A stretch of DNA of 32,493 nucleotides, taken from the NCBI GenBank assembly GCA_022448315.1, contig JAKVCA010000001.1, forward strand, positions 202,147-234,639, given 5' to 3'. This document shows, one piece after another, positions 17,626 through 25,542 of the stretch. The DNA comes from Pirellulaceae bacterium (lineage in GTDB: Bacteria; Planctomycetota; Planctomycetia; Pirellulales; Pirellulaceae). Made by a program: the position numbers and the translations under genes. The notes beneath the pieces were generated by a model. It was not told where the DNA came from. It saw only the letters and a list, made by a program, of their open reading frames with translations, and ran no database searches. Each line of letters starts with the position of its first letter. The first letter of the stretch is position 1.

Positions 17626-17941
17626 TTAAAATCCAGTATTTTCTTACCCAGGGCTGAGTTTCAAGATGGCGTTGGCCGTCAATAATAGTGGAGGAGGGTT
17701 TTTCCCTGAGCCACTCATTGATTGCCATTATCAGTTGAAACAAGTCGGAACCGGGAGTCAATCTTCGTGATTCTGCGAAGTTTGTCGGGCGACTTACCCA
17801 CGCATCAAGAGATGGACTTCAGAGTGATGAATACCCATTTTTGAGTCGAGGTAGGTTGCTGAAGGGTTCAGCGAAAGACAGTCCTGCTGGCTAACCAAAT
17901 GATCAACCTTTTTCCAACCGCAAACTTCACTGAGGACGACC
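17626..17941. other. Divergent intergenic region, cytochrome / Nudix-like gene
   Basis: These 316 bases separate divergent genes and must contain regulatory sequence for both. I found no clear promoter pair, repeat or open frame. A TGAGGACG lies just ahead of the GTG start at 17942. Confidence 0.5.
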
Positions 17942-18418
17942 GTGTTACTATTCAGTAAATCAATTGCCATGATTCGGCATATGCAGGGGGAAGAAGTCTC
18001 TTGGTTACTGCGCTGGAACGAGCAGCAAAGTCAGTCACGTTTCATTGAGGCTCCACGACTGGAAGGCGAGTCGTATCGAGACGCGTTATTCCGAGAGATC
18101 GATTGGCAATTGAGCTTGGACAGGAAGCGAGATTATCTGCTTTCCTCGGTGCCTCGGATTCATTTTGAGGTGAGCCCCTGCGGAAATGTCCATCCGGCCA
18201 AGACGTTTGATTACGAACAATCCGATTTTGGGATCGTTGAGATTTATACGGTTGAGGTTTACCGGGACGCAGTAAAGTCCCGACTGGATGAAGATCCGCT
18301 TAACTGTTGGTCAAGCACCAAAGAAATTCTCTCCGGGGTCGATGGCCAAGAACGAGCGATTGATCTCCAGCAGTATCAGTTCATGATTCAAAGTGAAGCC
18401 ATTGGACGTAGTTGTTAG
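17942..18418 (+). CDS. Degenerate Nudix-fold protein (catalytic residues lost)
   Basis: A 158-residue cytosolic protein starting at GTG with GAGG 6 bases upstream. The central segment has the spacing of a Nudix box, G-x5-E-x7-RE-U-x-EE-x-G-U: here A37, E43, R51-E52, I53, then W55-Q56 where two metal-binding glutamates should be, S58 in place of glycine and L59. The strand before it (SWLLRWNEQQSQSRFIEAPRL) and the EIYTVEVYRD strand after it also fit the fold. Loss of the EE pair argues against pyrophosphohydrolase activity, so a binding or regulatory role is likelier. It sits 52 bases before nth on the same strand and is probably co-transcribed with it. Family placement is by eye and moderately sure. 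Confidence 0.7.
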   Translation: MLLFSKSIAMIRHMQGEEVSWLLRWNEQQSQSRFIEAPRLEGESYRDALFREIDWQLSLDRKRDYLLSSVPRIHFEVSPCGNVHPAKTFDYEQSDFGIVEIYTVEVYRDAVKSRLDEDPLNCWSSTKEILSGVDGQERAIDLQQYQFMIQSEAIGRSC

Positions 18419-18470
18419 TTCTCAGATTTGATCTATTCCAGTCGCTTACCAATTGAAACTGTAAAAGCGG

Positions 18471-19124
18471 ATGCTGAAAAAAGAACGTGCTGAATATGTG
18501 TCAAAGCGATTGGATGAGCTTTATCCTGATCCGCCCATTCCTTTGGATCACACAAATTCATTCACGTTGTTGGTCGCTGTGGTTTTGAGCGCTCAGTGCA
18601 CAGATAAAAAAGTCAACGAAGTGACTCCGGCGCTTTTTGCCCGTGCTTCAGGCCCTCAGAGCATGTCCAAGTTGCCCGTTTCTAAAGTGCAATCGCTTAT
18701 ACAGACCCTCGGTCTTGCCCCGCAAAAAGCAAAAGCGCTTGTCGGTTTATCGAAACAGATTATGAGCCAGCACGCAGGTCACGTTCCGGGAACCTTTGAA
18801 GAACTCGAAGCGTTACCCGGTGTCGGGCACAAAACCGCCAGCGTGGTGATGGCACAAGCTTTCGGTCATCCCGCCTTCCCGGTAGATACACACATTCATC
18901 GTCTGGCCCAAAGATGGGGCTTATCCAAAGGCGAAAACGTGGTTCAGACGGAAAAAGATCTTAAACGACTCTTTCCTGAAGACTGTTGGAATCGCTTACA
19001 TTTGCAGATCATTTTTTACGGCCGGGAACATTGCACCGCTCGTGGTTGTGACGGGACCCAATGTGAGATCTGCAAGACGTGTTACCCGAGACGTAAAAAG
19101 CCCTTCGTAGCGAGGAAACCGTAG
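18471..19124 (+). CDS. nth: Endonuclease III (DNA glycosylase/AP lyase)
   Basis: A 217-residue base-excision-repair enzyme that removes oxidised pyrimidines and cleaves the AP site. The helix-hairpin-helix LPGVGHKTA is at 115-123, with the Schiff-base lysine K121 and the catalytic aspartate D139 (PVDTHIHRL). The C-terminal 4Fe-4S region is unusual: cysteines lie at 188, 193, 198, 201 and 204. The canonical C-x6-C-x2-C-x5-C would need 188, 195, 198 and 204, and position 195 is glycine. C193 or C201 may replace the missing ligand. I checked the reading frame here and see no sign of a frameshift. Co-directional with the Nudix-like gene; convergent with bioF, 5 bases between the genes. Confidence 0.96.
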   Translation: MLKKERAEYVSKRLDELYPDPPIPLDHTNSFTLLVAVVLSAQCTDKKVNEVTPALFARASGPQSMSKLPVSKVQSLIQTLGLAPQKAKALVGLSKQIMSQHAGHVPGTFEELEALPGVGHKTASVVMAQAFGHPAFPVDTHIHRLAQRWGLSKGENVVQTEKDLKRLFPEDCWNRLHLQIIFYGREHCTARGCDGTQCEICKTCYPRRKKPFVARKP

Positions 19125-19129
19125 CTGGC

Positions 19130-20293
19130 TCAGCTGACGGGTTTCCCGAGTACCTCCAGGAAAGACTCAAGGTCACCTCTTGAGTGTTGCCAAGAGAGGC
19201 TCACTCGGAGTATCGAGGCATCTTGGGCAACCGCTGGGGGGCGAATAGCGGGTACGAAAAAGCCTGCCTGCCACAAAACACGACTGAGCTCTTGAGCTTG
19301 ACCTGCATCGCCAATCACGATGGGAATAATCTGACTGCTGCTCGATCGAGTGTCCCAGCCCAGAAGTTGCAACTGCTCGCGGAGCCACGTCGCGGTTACA
19401 AGGAGCTCGTCTCGACGTTGGGGTTCATCTCGAACCACGCTCAGCGCTGCCAAGGAGGCGGCACAACTCACTTCGGGACTTGCGGTGGAAAACATGTAGC
19501 TCCGCGCACGATTCCATATCCATTCAATGACGGTGTGCGGCCCGGCGACAAAACCACCAAACGAACCCAACGCCTTGCTGAGTGTTCCAATGATCAGTGG
19601 AGGGCTTTCGAGCGAAACCAGCCCATGAATCCCTTGGCCTCGTTCGCCAAAAACACCAGTTGCATGAGCCTCGTCAACGACGAGCATTGCCTCGTGTTGA
19701 TGGGCCAGTTCCGAAATCTCGCAAAGAGGAGCGATGTTACCATCCATGCTGAAGAGTGAGTCGGTCACAATCAACTTTTTCTTCGCGGCATGATTTTCCT
19801 CCAGCAGTTGAGCGAGGTGACTTGTGTCGACATGCCGGTAGATTTTTTTCTCAGCTCCCGACAATCGGATGCCATCAATGATGCTCGCGTGGTTCTTTTC
19901 GTCACTAAAAACGACACTCTGGTCGTCCAGCAGAGCGCAGAGAACTCCTGAATTGGTTGCGAAGCCGCTGGGGAAAAGTAGCGCAGACTCCGTTCCTTCG
20001 AACTCCGCTAACTCTCGTTCCAGAGTTTCATGTAGCGTTCCCCGACCGTTGACGAGCGGACTCGCTCCAGAGCCCCAACCGTGGTAGCCAACAAAGCGCT
20101 TGACGGCATCGACCAGACGACCATCCGCCGCGAGACCGAGATAATCGTTTGAGCCGAGATTGAGAAGTTGACTTCCATCGATCTGGATGCGGCCTGAAAC
20201 AGGTGGACTTTCCCGTCGCCGCAGAGACCGATGAAGGCCTGAGGCTTTGAGTTCCGATATCTTAGACTCAGTCCAGAACCAGGGATTAAGCAT
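19130..20293 (-). CDS. bioF: 8-amino-7-oxononanoate synthase-like enzyme
   Basis: A 387-residue alpha-oxoamine synthase. BioF condenses pimeloyl-ACP/CoA with alanine in biotin synthesis, using PLP. From the ATG at 20293: NLGSNDYLGL (45-54), the GWGSGASPLVNG substrate loop (72-83), NHASIIDG with the PLP-stacking H135, DEAHATGVFG with D207 and H210, and the PLP lysine K240 in GTLSKALGSFGG. The frame extends to a TTG at 20332 but the ATG fits family starts better; there is no good Shine-Dalgarno for either. No other bio genes are adjacent, so the related activities of KBL or serine palmitoyltransferase-like enzymes remain possible, although motif detail favours BioF. It is divergent from the PqaA-like gene (226-base gap). 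Confidence 0.88.
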   Translation of the reverse strand: MLNPWFWTESKISELKASGLHRSLRRRESPPVSGRIQIDGSQLLNLGSNDYLGLAADGRLVDAVKRFVGYHGWGSGASPLVNGRGTLHETLERELAEFEGTESALLFPSGFATNSGVLCALLDDQSVVFSDEKNHASIIDGIRLSGAEKKIYRHVDTSHLAQLLEENHAAKKKLIVTDSLFSMDGNIAPLCEISELAHQHEAMLVVDEAHATGVFGERGQGIHGLVSLESPPLIIGTLSKALGSFGGFVAGPHTVIEWIWNRARSYMFSTASPEVSCAASLAALSVVRDEPQRRDELLVTATWLREQLQLLGWDTRSSSSQIIPIVIGDAGQAQELSRVLWQAGFFVPAIRPPAVAQDASILRVSLSWQHSRGDLESFLEVLGKPVS

Positions 20294-20519
20294 GATCAGG
20301 TGACAATCAGTGAAAAGGGTTTCCTGGGTCAAGGGTGTTTAAAACCTGTTTCCAGGTGCAATGTTAGATTAAAACAGGAACACGTCAGCTCAAGATTACA
20401 GCGGGTCCAAGTTTGACTGTCTGACAACTTTTATGATGCGATAGGCTCTCGTTTTGCCGGTTCCAGGGTCCAACGTCCGCCAATGCGGTACACCCATAGT
20501 TAATTGAAGAGAAACTTTG

Positions 20520-21920
20520 ATGTTTGACAAGCCACTTACATCGATCTGTGCCGTTGCTCTGATCGCATTCTTCGTGTGTGAAGCATTTGGCCAAGAAGCA
20601 ATCGCAGAAAAGGCGTCCTCGAGTCTTTCCAATTACCTTGCCAACGGCGACGACACTTATCAGTGGGAGATTATGAATCAAGGGAAAGTCGGTGAGACCC
20701 GTTATGCCGAACTCCGACTCACCAGCCAGACTTGGAAATCTCTGGTCTGGAAGCATCAACTCTTTGTTTTGATTCCTTCCACAGCGAAATCGAACCAAGA
20801 TCACGGTTTGCTCTTCATCACTGGCGGGGGCTGGAATGAAGAACTTGAAACGCGTCGACCCGTGAAGTCGGGTGAGGACCCACCCTCGCTACCCGGCGAG
20901 GCTCGCCTTTTCGCGTCAATGGCAGAGCAGTTTCAAACGCCCATTGCAGTGCTCATGCACGTACCTTTTCAGCCTATTTTCGACGGAAAGTATGAAGATC
21001 AGATCATTGCATATACGTTTCAGGAATTTTTAAAAACGGGTGACCCGACTTGGCCCTTGCTACTACCAATGGTGAAGAGCGCAGTCCGAGGTATGGATTC
21101 CACTCAAGAATATCTCAAAACCCAACACCAGATCTCCATTGAAACGTTCACCATTTCGGGCGCCTCCAAAAGAGGTTGGACCACGTGGCTTACAGGCGCC
21201 GTGGATGAACGTGCCACAGCAATTGCGCCGATGGTGATTGATGTTTTGAATATGGTTCCGCAAATGGAGCATCAGAAATTCAGTTGGGGTGATTACTCGA
21301 CAGAAATTGATGACTATAGCGAAAGAGGCATACAAGAATGGATGACCACGGAGAAGGGAAAGAAACTCCGCCAGATCGTTGATCCGTTCAGCTACCGAAG
21401 CCAGTTAAGTCAACCCAAGCTGATCATGTTGGGGACCAACGATGCGTACTGGCCGGTCGATGCTCTTAATCTCTACTGGAATCAACTAGAAGGTCAAAAG
21501 CACATCATTTACGTTCCCAACGCAGGGCATGGCCTCGATGATCTGGGTCGTGTATTCGGAACGATGCATGGCTTCCACCGTGCGGCGAGGGGCTTGGAGT
21601 CCATGCCCCAACTCAAATGGAAATTTGAGGAAACAGGCCATGGAATGACACTCATGTTCAAGAGCGATGAGCTCCCGGATTCCGTCAGTTTGTGGACGGC
21701 TAAGGCAGAGTCTCGTGATTTCAGGGAGGCGAAATGGTCGTCAAAGTCCATCAAGGTGATCGACGGCCAGACGCTCTCTGTCGAGGTAGGTCGACCGAAA
21801 GCAGGCTATCGATCGTTTTTTCTCGAAGCCAGTTACGATCGCAATGGTCTGCCCATGTTTCTTTCGACGAATCTGCGTGTCTTGAGCACCGAGGGAGAGT
21901 CAAAACCGAAGCAGGACTAG
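20520..21920 (+). CDS. PhoPQ-activated pathogenicity-related (PqaA-like) hydrolase
   Basis: A 466-residue exported alpha/beta-hydrolase of the PhoPQ_related family (PqaA of Salmonella and relatives in many environmental bacteria). A signal peptide covers about residues 1-25 (ending EAFGQ). The fold landmarks follow: GLLFITGGGWN, AVLMHVPFQPIF, the nucleophile elbow GASKRG with the serine at 216, the TNDAYWPVDA aspartate at 308 and the NAGHGLDD histidine at 337, a full catalytic triad. A beta-rich C-terminal extension (about 360-466) is normal for the family. The substrate is unknown. The ATG at 20520 follows an AGAGAAA; an adjacent TTG (20517) is less likely. Its TAG stop shares the palindromic CTAG with the convergent MazG-like gene. 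Confidence 0.9.
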   Translation: MFDKPLTSICAVALIAFFVCEAFGQEAIAEKASSSLSNYLANGDDTYQWEIMNQGKVGETRYAELRLTSQTWKSLVWKHQLFVLIPSTAKSNQDHGLLFITGGGWNEELETRRPVKSGEDPPSLPGEARLFASMAEQFQTPIAVLMHVPFQPIFDGKYEDQIIAYTFQEFLKTGDPTWPLLLPMVKSAVRGMDSTQEYLKTQHQISIETFTISGASKRGWTTWLTGAVDERATAIAPMVIDVLNMVPQMEHQKFSWGDYSTEIDDYSERGIQEWMTTEKGKKLRQIVDPFSYRSQLSQPKLIMLGTNDAYWPVDALNLYWNQLEGQKHIIYVPNAGHGLDDLGRVFGTMHGFHRAARGLESMPQLKWKFEETGHGMTLMFKSDELPDSVSLWTAKAESRDFREAKWSSKSIKVIDGQTLSVEVGRPKAGYRSFFLEASYDRNGLPMFLSTNLRVLSTEGESKPKQD

Positions 21921-22309
21921 TCGGATTTTTCTGCAGAGGGGCTGGGGTCATCGTGGCCGTATCGACCCTTGATTTTATCAACCGGATATTTTTCAACGTT
22001 GCGAGCCATTTTCGCGCGAACGGTCTGGGAGATATCCAATCCGAGTTCGTTGGCCATCGCCATTGCGTAGCAAAGCACATCTGCCAGCTCTTCGCCGACT
22101 TCAGCGAGTCGTTCGCTGTCGGTCTTGATTTTTCGTGACGCGTCAATCGTGATCCACTGAAAGTGCTCCATCAGTTCAGAAGCCTCAATAGCCAAGGCCA
22201 TGGATAGGTTTTTCGGTGAGTGAAATTGGTGCCAATCACGTTCTCCGACAAACTGATCCACGATCGATTTAAGTTCTGCAAGTGTCGTTTCGTCATCGGT
22301 TTTGTTCAT
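21917..22309 (-). CDS. MazG-like nucleotide pyrophosphohydrolase
   Basis: A 130-residue all-alpha NTP pyrophosphohydrolase of the MazG/RS21-C6 (dCTPase-like) group, which hydrolyses non-canonical or excess dNTPs to monophosphates as house-cleaning. The metal-binding motifs are complete: EASE (E42, E45) with E48, and EELAD (E74, D77). Substrate-side residues N104 and K107-Y108 (RNVEKYP) match the group, and DWHQFHSPKNLSMAL is the usual N-terminal signature. The ATG at 22309 has GAGG 7 bases upstream; the open frame to 22399 is not needed. It overlaps the convergent PqaA-like gene by four bases. Alone on its strand, with a 295-base gap behind it in which I saw no gene. Confidence 0.92.
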   Translation of the reverse strand: MNKTDDETTLAELKSIVDQFVGERDWHQFHSPKNLSMALAIEASELMEHFQWITIDASRKIKTDSERLAEVGEELADVLCYAMAMANELGLDISQTVRAKMARNVEKYPVDKIKGRYGHDDPSPSAEKSD

Positions 22310-22604
22310 CTTGAACCTCGTCGCAAGGGTATGTCCAATCCCGTCTTTGGCCCGCTTTATGACGTCAACGTTGTAAAACAATCGAGCCGGGAAAGCCATC
22401 CTTCAAACTCAAACCGCGGGTCGGAGTCGGCTGTTCGAGTGGTGCTGTGCAGATGTGACGAAAGCGATAAGTCAATTCACGCGAAAGGCGTGGCGTTAGC
22501 CTCGATGAATACCCAGAACAGAACGCCTTTGGAAGAATGGGCGTCAGGTGTCGAAGGGTTTACCAATACAAAACCGAGTGATTGGGGAATCCGATGCAAG
22601 CTGA

Positions 22605-23972
22605 TTAAATCAACTCACGAATCGGCTCAATACCCGCATCGACGAGGTACTGTGGGCGACCGCGAACATCAAACTCGCGGGTGTTGAGATCCAAACCGGC
22701 TTGGGTGTAAAGCGTGGCGAAAACTTCCTGAAAAGAAATGGGGCGATCCGTAGGATGTTCGCCATATTTATTGGTGGCTCCGATGACCTGTCCGGTGCGC
22801 ATCCCGCCGCCAGCGACGACGGCGCAATTCGCTTGGGGCCAATGGTCACGACTGTTCATCTTATTGAGCCGAGGTGTTCGACCAAACTCACCCCAAACAA
22901 CGACCGAAACGTCCTGATCCATACCTCGTTGATGAAGATCTTCAATCAGTGCCGATAAAGCGGTGTCGAGAAGAGGAAAATCTTTACGGGCTTGGACGAA
23001 ATTCATACCGTCTCCGCCGTGCCAGTCCCACCTCGTGAAGTTTAAGGAAACGACACGAGCACCGGCTTCCACAAGACGGCGAGCGATGCAGAAGTTACGA
23101 ACCATGCGGGGCGCGCCGTCCCGTTCAAAAGCAGGATCGTCCACGCCGTACCTTTCGACGACCTTGGGATCTTCGAGGCTCAAATCCAAAGCATCAGCCA
23201 GTCTACTGGAGGTTAGAATGCCCAAGGCTTTCTGAGCAAAACTGTCCAAACCATCCATCGCTCCCGAAGCGTCGGCGTTGCGTTGGAGGCGATCGAGTGA
23301 GCTTCTTAGCGAATCTCGATCCTGCAGTCGATCCAAGGTGACTCCTTGGAGAACCATATTGTCAGACTTGCGCTGTTCCGAGGCTTTTCTTCCCACAAGT
23401 TCAAACGGGGCATGACCCATACCGAGAAAACCGCCTTTACCGGGTTCGCCCCAAGCTCGGTTACCCGTCGTATACATGAGACTCAAGTGGGGAGGCACCG
23501 CCGGATCAACATTGCCTTTCAGCTTGCTCACCCATGAGCCTGCCGCTGGCCATCCGCCAGTCGGAGGTTGTTCTCGGCGACGGCGACCGGTCATGCACTG
23601 GAAGGCACTGTGGTCTCCATCGCTATCGGCCAAGGATCGAATGATGGCGAATTTGTCTCCCATTTTGGCAAGCTTTGGAAATAATTCGCAAATTTCCATT
23701 CCCGGCACGTTGGTCGAGATCGGCTCAAATTCACCTCGAATTTCGGCCGGAGCATTAGGTTTCAAGTCCCACATATCGATATGTGGTGGCCCGCCAGGCA
23801 GGTAAACATTGATGATGGCTTTGTGGCTGCTCGTGCCCTGCAAATCCTCAGCATGAAGCATGTTCTGGAGACTTAACCCGCCAAGAGCCATCCCGCCAAT
23901 GGTCATGAAGTCACGGCGTGAGACTTTGTCACATAGTCCTGATCGGCTCGAAGATCCCAAAATGGTCAGCAT
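22605..23972 (-). CDS. DUF1501 protein, Tat-exported (second copy)
   Basis: A 455-residue DUF1501 protein, about 35 residues shorter than the paralogue at 3492-4970 and clearly diverged from it. The twin-arginine motif SRRDFM is at 18-23, followed by GGMALGGLSLQNML. Family blocks: NVYLPGGPPHIDMWDLKP, the GMEICELFPKLAKMGDKFAIIRS segment, [35 protein letters not shown] and the C-terminal GRPQYLVDAG. Expected location is outside the cytoplasmic membrane; the enzymatic role is unknown, the fold being sulfatase-like. No DUF1549/DUF1553 partner is adjacent, so both copies in this window are solitary. The ATG has GAGACGA upstream. It follows the acyltransferase gene on the same strand by 126 bases. 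Confidence 0.94.
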   Translation of the reverse strand: MLTILGSSSRSGLCDKVSRRDFMTIGGMALGGLSLQNMLHAEDLQGTSSHKAIINVYLPGGPPHIDMWDLKPNAPAEIRGEFEPISTNVPGMEICELFPKLAKMGDKFAIIRSLADSDGDHSAFQCMTGRRRREQPPTGGWPAAGSWVSKLKGNVDPAVPPHLSLMYTTGNRAWGEPGKGGFLGMGHAPFELVGRKASEQRKSDNMVLQGVTLDRLQDRDSLRSSLDRLQRNADASGAMDGLDSFAQKALGILTSSRLADALDLSLEDPKVVERYGVDDPAFERDGAPRMVRNFCIARRLVEAGARVVSLNFTRWDWHGGDGMNFVQARKDFPLLDTALSALIEDLHQRGMDQDVSVVVWGEFGRTPRLNKMNSRDHWPQANCAVVAGGGMRTGQVIGATNKYGEHPTDRPISFQEVFATLYTQAGLDLNTREFDVRGRPQYLVDAGIEPIRELI

Positions 23973-24098
23973 GATCGTCGTCTCGAAATGGGAGGATGAT
24001 GGGGTGGGGAGCAGAACTCGCTGCTTTCTGCATTTTCAACCGTTTTCGAATGGCATTCAAGCAAATTTGCGGAATCCGACCCCAAAAACAAGTCGGGG

Positions 24099-24920
24099 TC
24101 ATGCCGCAGTCTTCTTCGGTTTTCGGCAGCTTTCTTTAATGTTGTCCAACTCCGTTCGAATGTCTTGGTCAAGAACGACCTCAAGACGGCTTAAAATCGC
24201 TGCAATTCGACTACCATCCATGACACGATGGTCATAAGCGATAGAAACCTGACAGTTTCCATCCGGTTTAAGAGGCCCGTAGGTAAGGATCGACGTGGAA
24301 GGTGCTTTGGGATCGACTATGGTGACGCCCTGACCCGCCAGTGTGGTTAACCCGAACGTTCCGAGTCGTTTGATTCGTTTGGGCCCAGAAAGGTGCAAAC
24401 GGAGCCACCAGATGGTGCGTCGAAAGAGGGTGGGTAAGTGGGCCAAACGGAACTGCGTCTTGAAAACCGAATGAACCGGCTTAGTGCAGTACCCAGTAAG
24501 TTTCTTTTGAAGTTTTATTAACGGTACGCGGCCAGGGTTTTCGAATGGAGCGAAGAAAAGCCAATCCTCACCCTCGAGAACTCTTTTGATAGAGATATTG
24601 GCCATGGGCTCAGGATGTTCGTAAAAATGTGGCCAAGGCAGCCGCATATAAGTTCTGCGCAACTCGGGAAACTCTTCTGAAACGCGAGAGTATGCCTTCG
24701 CGAAAAGAAGACACCATGAAATTTTCTGAGCCGCCTGAGTCCGGGATCTCGCCAACTTACCAAGTTGCATTTCTTTTGTGTGAGTGACTGTCGGATAGTC
24801 GCGCTGAAAATGCATGAGGTCGATCACAAGTGATCGACAATAAGGCAGAGCGCGACGGCGACGTTTGGTGGTTGAATTACCAGACGCTCCAGTTGGATTG
24901 GCTGCAGGTAGATTCGACAT
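24099..24920 (-). CDS. Stand-alone 2-oxoacid-dehydrogenase-type acyltransferase
   Basis: A 273-residue protein with the catalytic-domain fold of dihydrolipoamide acyltransferase (E2) and chloramphenicol acetyltransferase. The active-site motif DHRVMDG is at 230-236, with the general base H231 and D235. The segments ISWCLLFAKAY, FPELRRTYMRLPWPHFYEHPEP and VSIAYDHRVMDGSRIAAILSRLE align with the trimeric acyltransferase core. There is no lipoyl domain and no E1/E3-binding domain, and no dehydrogenase genes are near, so it is unlikely to be a normal pyruvate or branched-chain complex subunit. The basic N terminus (TKRRRRALP) and the WWLRLHLSG amphipathic stretch might touch a membrane. An acyl-CoA-dependent transferase of unknown substrate is the best guess. 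The Shine-Dalgarno is weak. Confidence 0.85.
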   Translation of the reverse strand: MSNLPAANPTGASGNSTTKRRRRALPYCRSLVIDLMHFQRDYPTVTHTKEMQLGKLARSRTQAAQKISWCLLFAKAYSRVSEEFPELRRTYMRLPWPHFYEHPEPMANISIKRVLEGEDWLFFAPFENPGRVPLIKLQKKLTGYCTKPVHSVFKTQFRLAHLPTLFRRTIWWLRLHLSGPKRIKRLGTFGLTTLAGQGVTIVDPKAPSTSILTYGPLKPDGNCQVSIAYDHRVMDGSRIAAILSRLEVVLDQDIRTELDNIKESCRKPKKTAA

Positions 24921-25254
24921 CCGTGTCGTGGTCTCATCAGCAGGGAACGTCCAGCAAGCTCGAAGGAATAAGCGCAGAACATTCAGAAATGAAATGGCAT
25001 CAAAGAACCGTAACGTGACCCACCGTAGACTAGGTCATCCTTGATTTTGGAGAAAGAGCAACTTGGCCAAGCAAGCTGTCATTTCCTATTTCGTTGCCTG
25101 AACGGGGACTTCGTTTTACGCGCCACCTGAATTGCTAGCATACAGAGCTTCGTCAGCCGTTCGGGCAAATCCCTTGCGTAGTTATCTGAATCGCCAGAGT
25201 CGTGGGACGATGTTTTCGGTGAGAATGAACCGTCCATGTTTTGACGATGCGCAT
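24921..25254. other. Intergenic region before tRNA-His, nothing recognised
   Basis: These 334 bases lie between the acyltransferase start and the tRNA-His terminator. They include the acyltransferase promoter region, but I see no convincing promoter, repeat or coding frame. Confidence 0.5.
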
Positions 25255-25288
25255 GAAAAAACCAAGACGCACCGCAGTGGTCTTGGTT
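25255..25288 (-). terminator. Rho-independent terminator of tRNA-His
   Basis: A 9-bp perfect stem (AACCAAGAC with GTCTTGGTT, 25260-25268 and 25280-25288) with inner CAC/GTG pairing possible is followed on the minus strand by six T. It lies 24 bases after the tRNA 3' end. A run of seven T also follows the tRNA immediately. Confidence 0.92.
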
Positions 25289-25311
25289 CCTGCGCGATTT
25301 TCAAAAAAAGG

Positions 25312-25385
25312 GGTGGCTGAGGGGACTCGAACCCCCAACCCTCAGAACCACAATCTGATGCTCTACCGATTAAGCTACAGCCACC
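25312..25385 (-). tRNA. tRNA-His (anticodon GTG)
   Basis: On the minus strand the acceptor stem GTGGCTG (25378-25384) pairs with CAGCCAC (25313-25319). The anticodon arm TCAGA-TTGTGGT-TCTGA gives anticodon GTG. The T arm has the GGTTCGAGTCCC form. The base before the acceptor is G (25385), and the discriminator is C (25312), which together form the G-1:C73 identity pair of bacterial tRNA-His. CCA is not encoded: C73 is followed by CCT, so the CCA-adding enzyme must finish the end. Confidence 0.96.
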
Positions 25386-25398
25386 ACGAAAACGTGAA

Positions 25399-25427
25399 AG
25401 TCTAATCACCGGACCAAAATCGGTCAA
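25399..25427 (-). promoter_or_regulatory. Sigma-70 promoter of tRNA-His
   Basis: On the minus strand TTGACC (25422-25427), a 17-base spacer and TAGACT (25399-25404) sit so that transcription would start about 7 bases before the mature tRNA. Good fit to the consensus, by eye. Confidence 0.72.
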
Positions 25428-25504
25428 CGGTCTCCATACTCGTCTTGTGACCCGGTTAAACGGTATTTTCTCGCCAGATTACCAAGGGGCCCGAAGGATC
25501 ATAT

Positions 25505-25520
25505 GCATCTTAAGAGATGC
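25505..25520 (-). other. Small hairpin after creatininase-family gene
   Basis: GCATCT and AGATGC form a 6-bp stem with a TAAG loop, 22 bases after the stop of the creatininase-family gene. Minus-strand sequence after it is not T-rich, so it would be a weak terminator at best. Confidence 0.3.
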
Positions 25521-25542
25521 TTTGATTCAAATGCGGCTGGCT

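Noticed and set aside
22220-22687. 155-codon plus-strand frame over the MazG-like gene start and DUF1501 end
   Set aside because: Overlaps two supported genes antisense, no ribosome site, no recognisable fold.
24079-24105. GACCCC/GGGGTC stem after the acyltransferase gene
   Set aside because: It overlaps the end of the coding region and lacks a T run; alternative pairings are equally good, so no terminator called.
25182-25427. 81-codon minus-strand frame
   Set aside because: Runs across the tRNA-His gene, its promoter and terminator; a translated artefact of RNA sequence.
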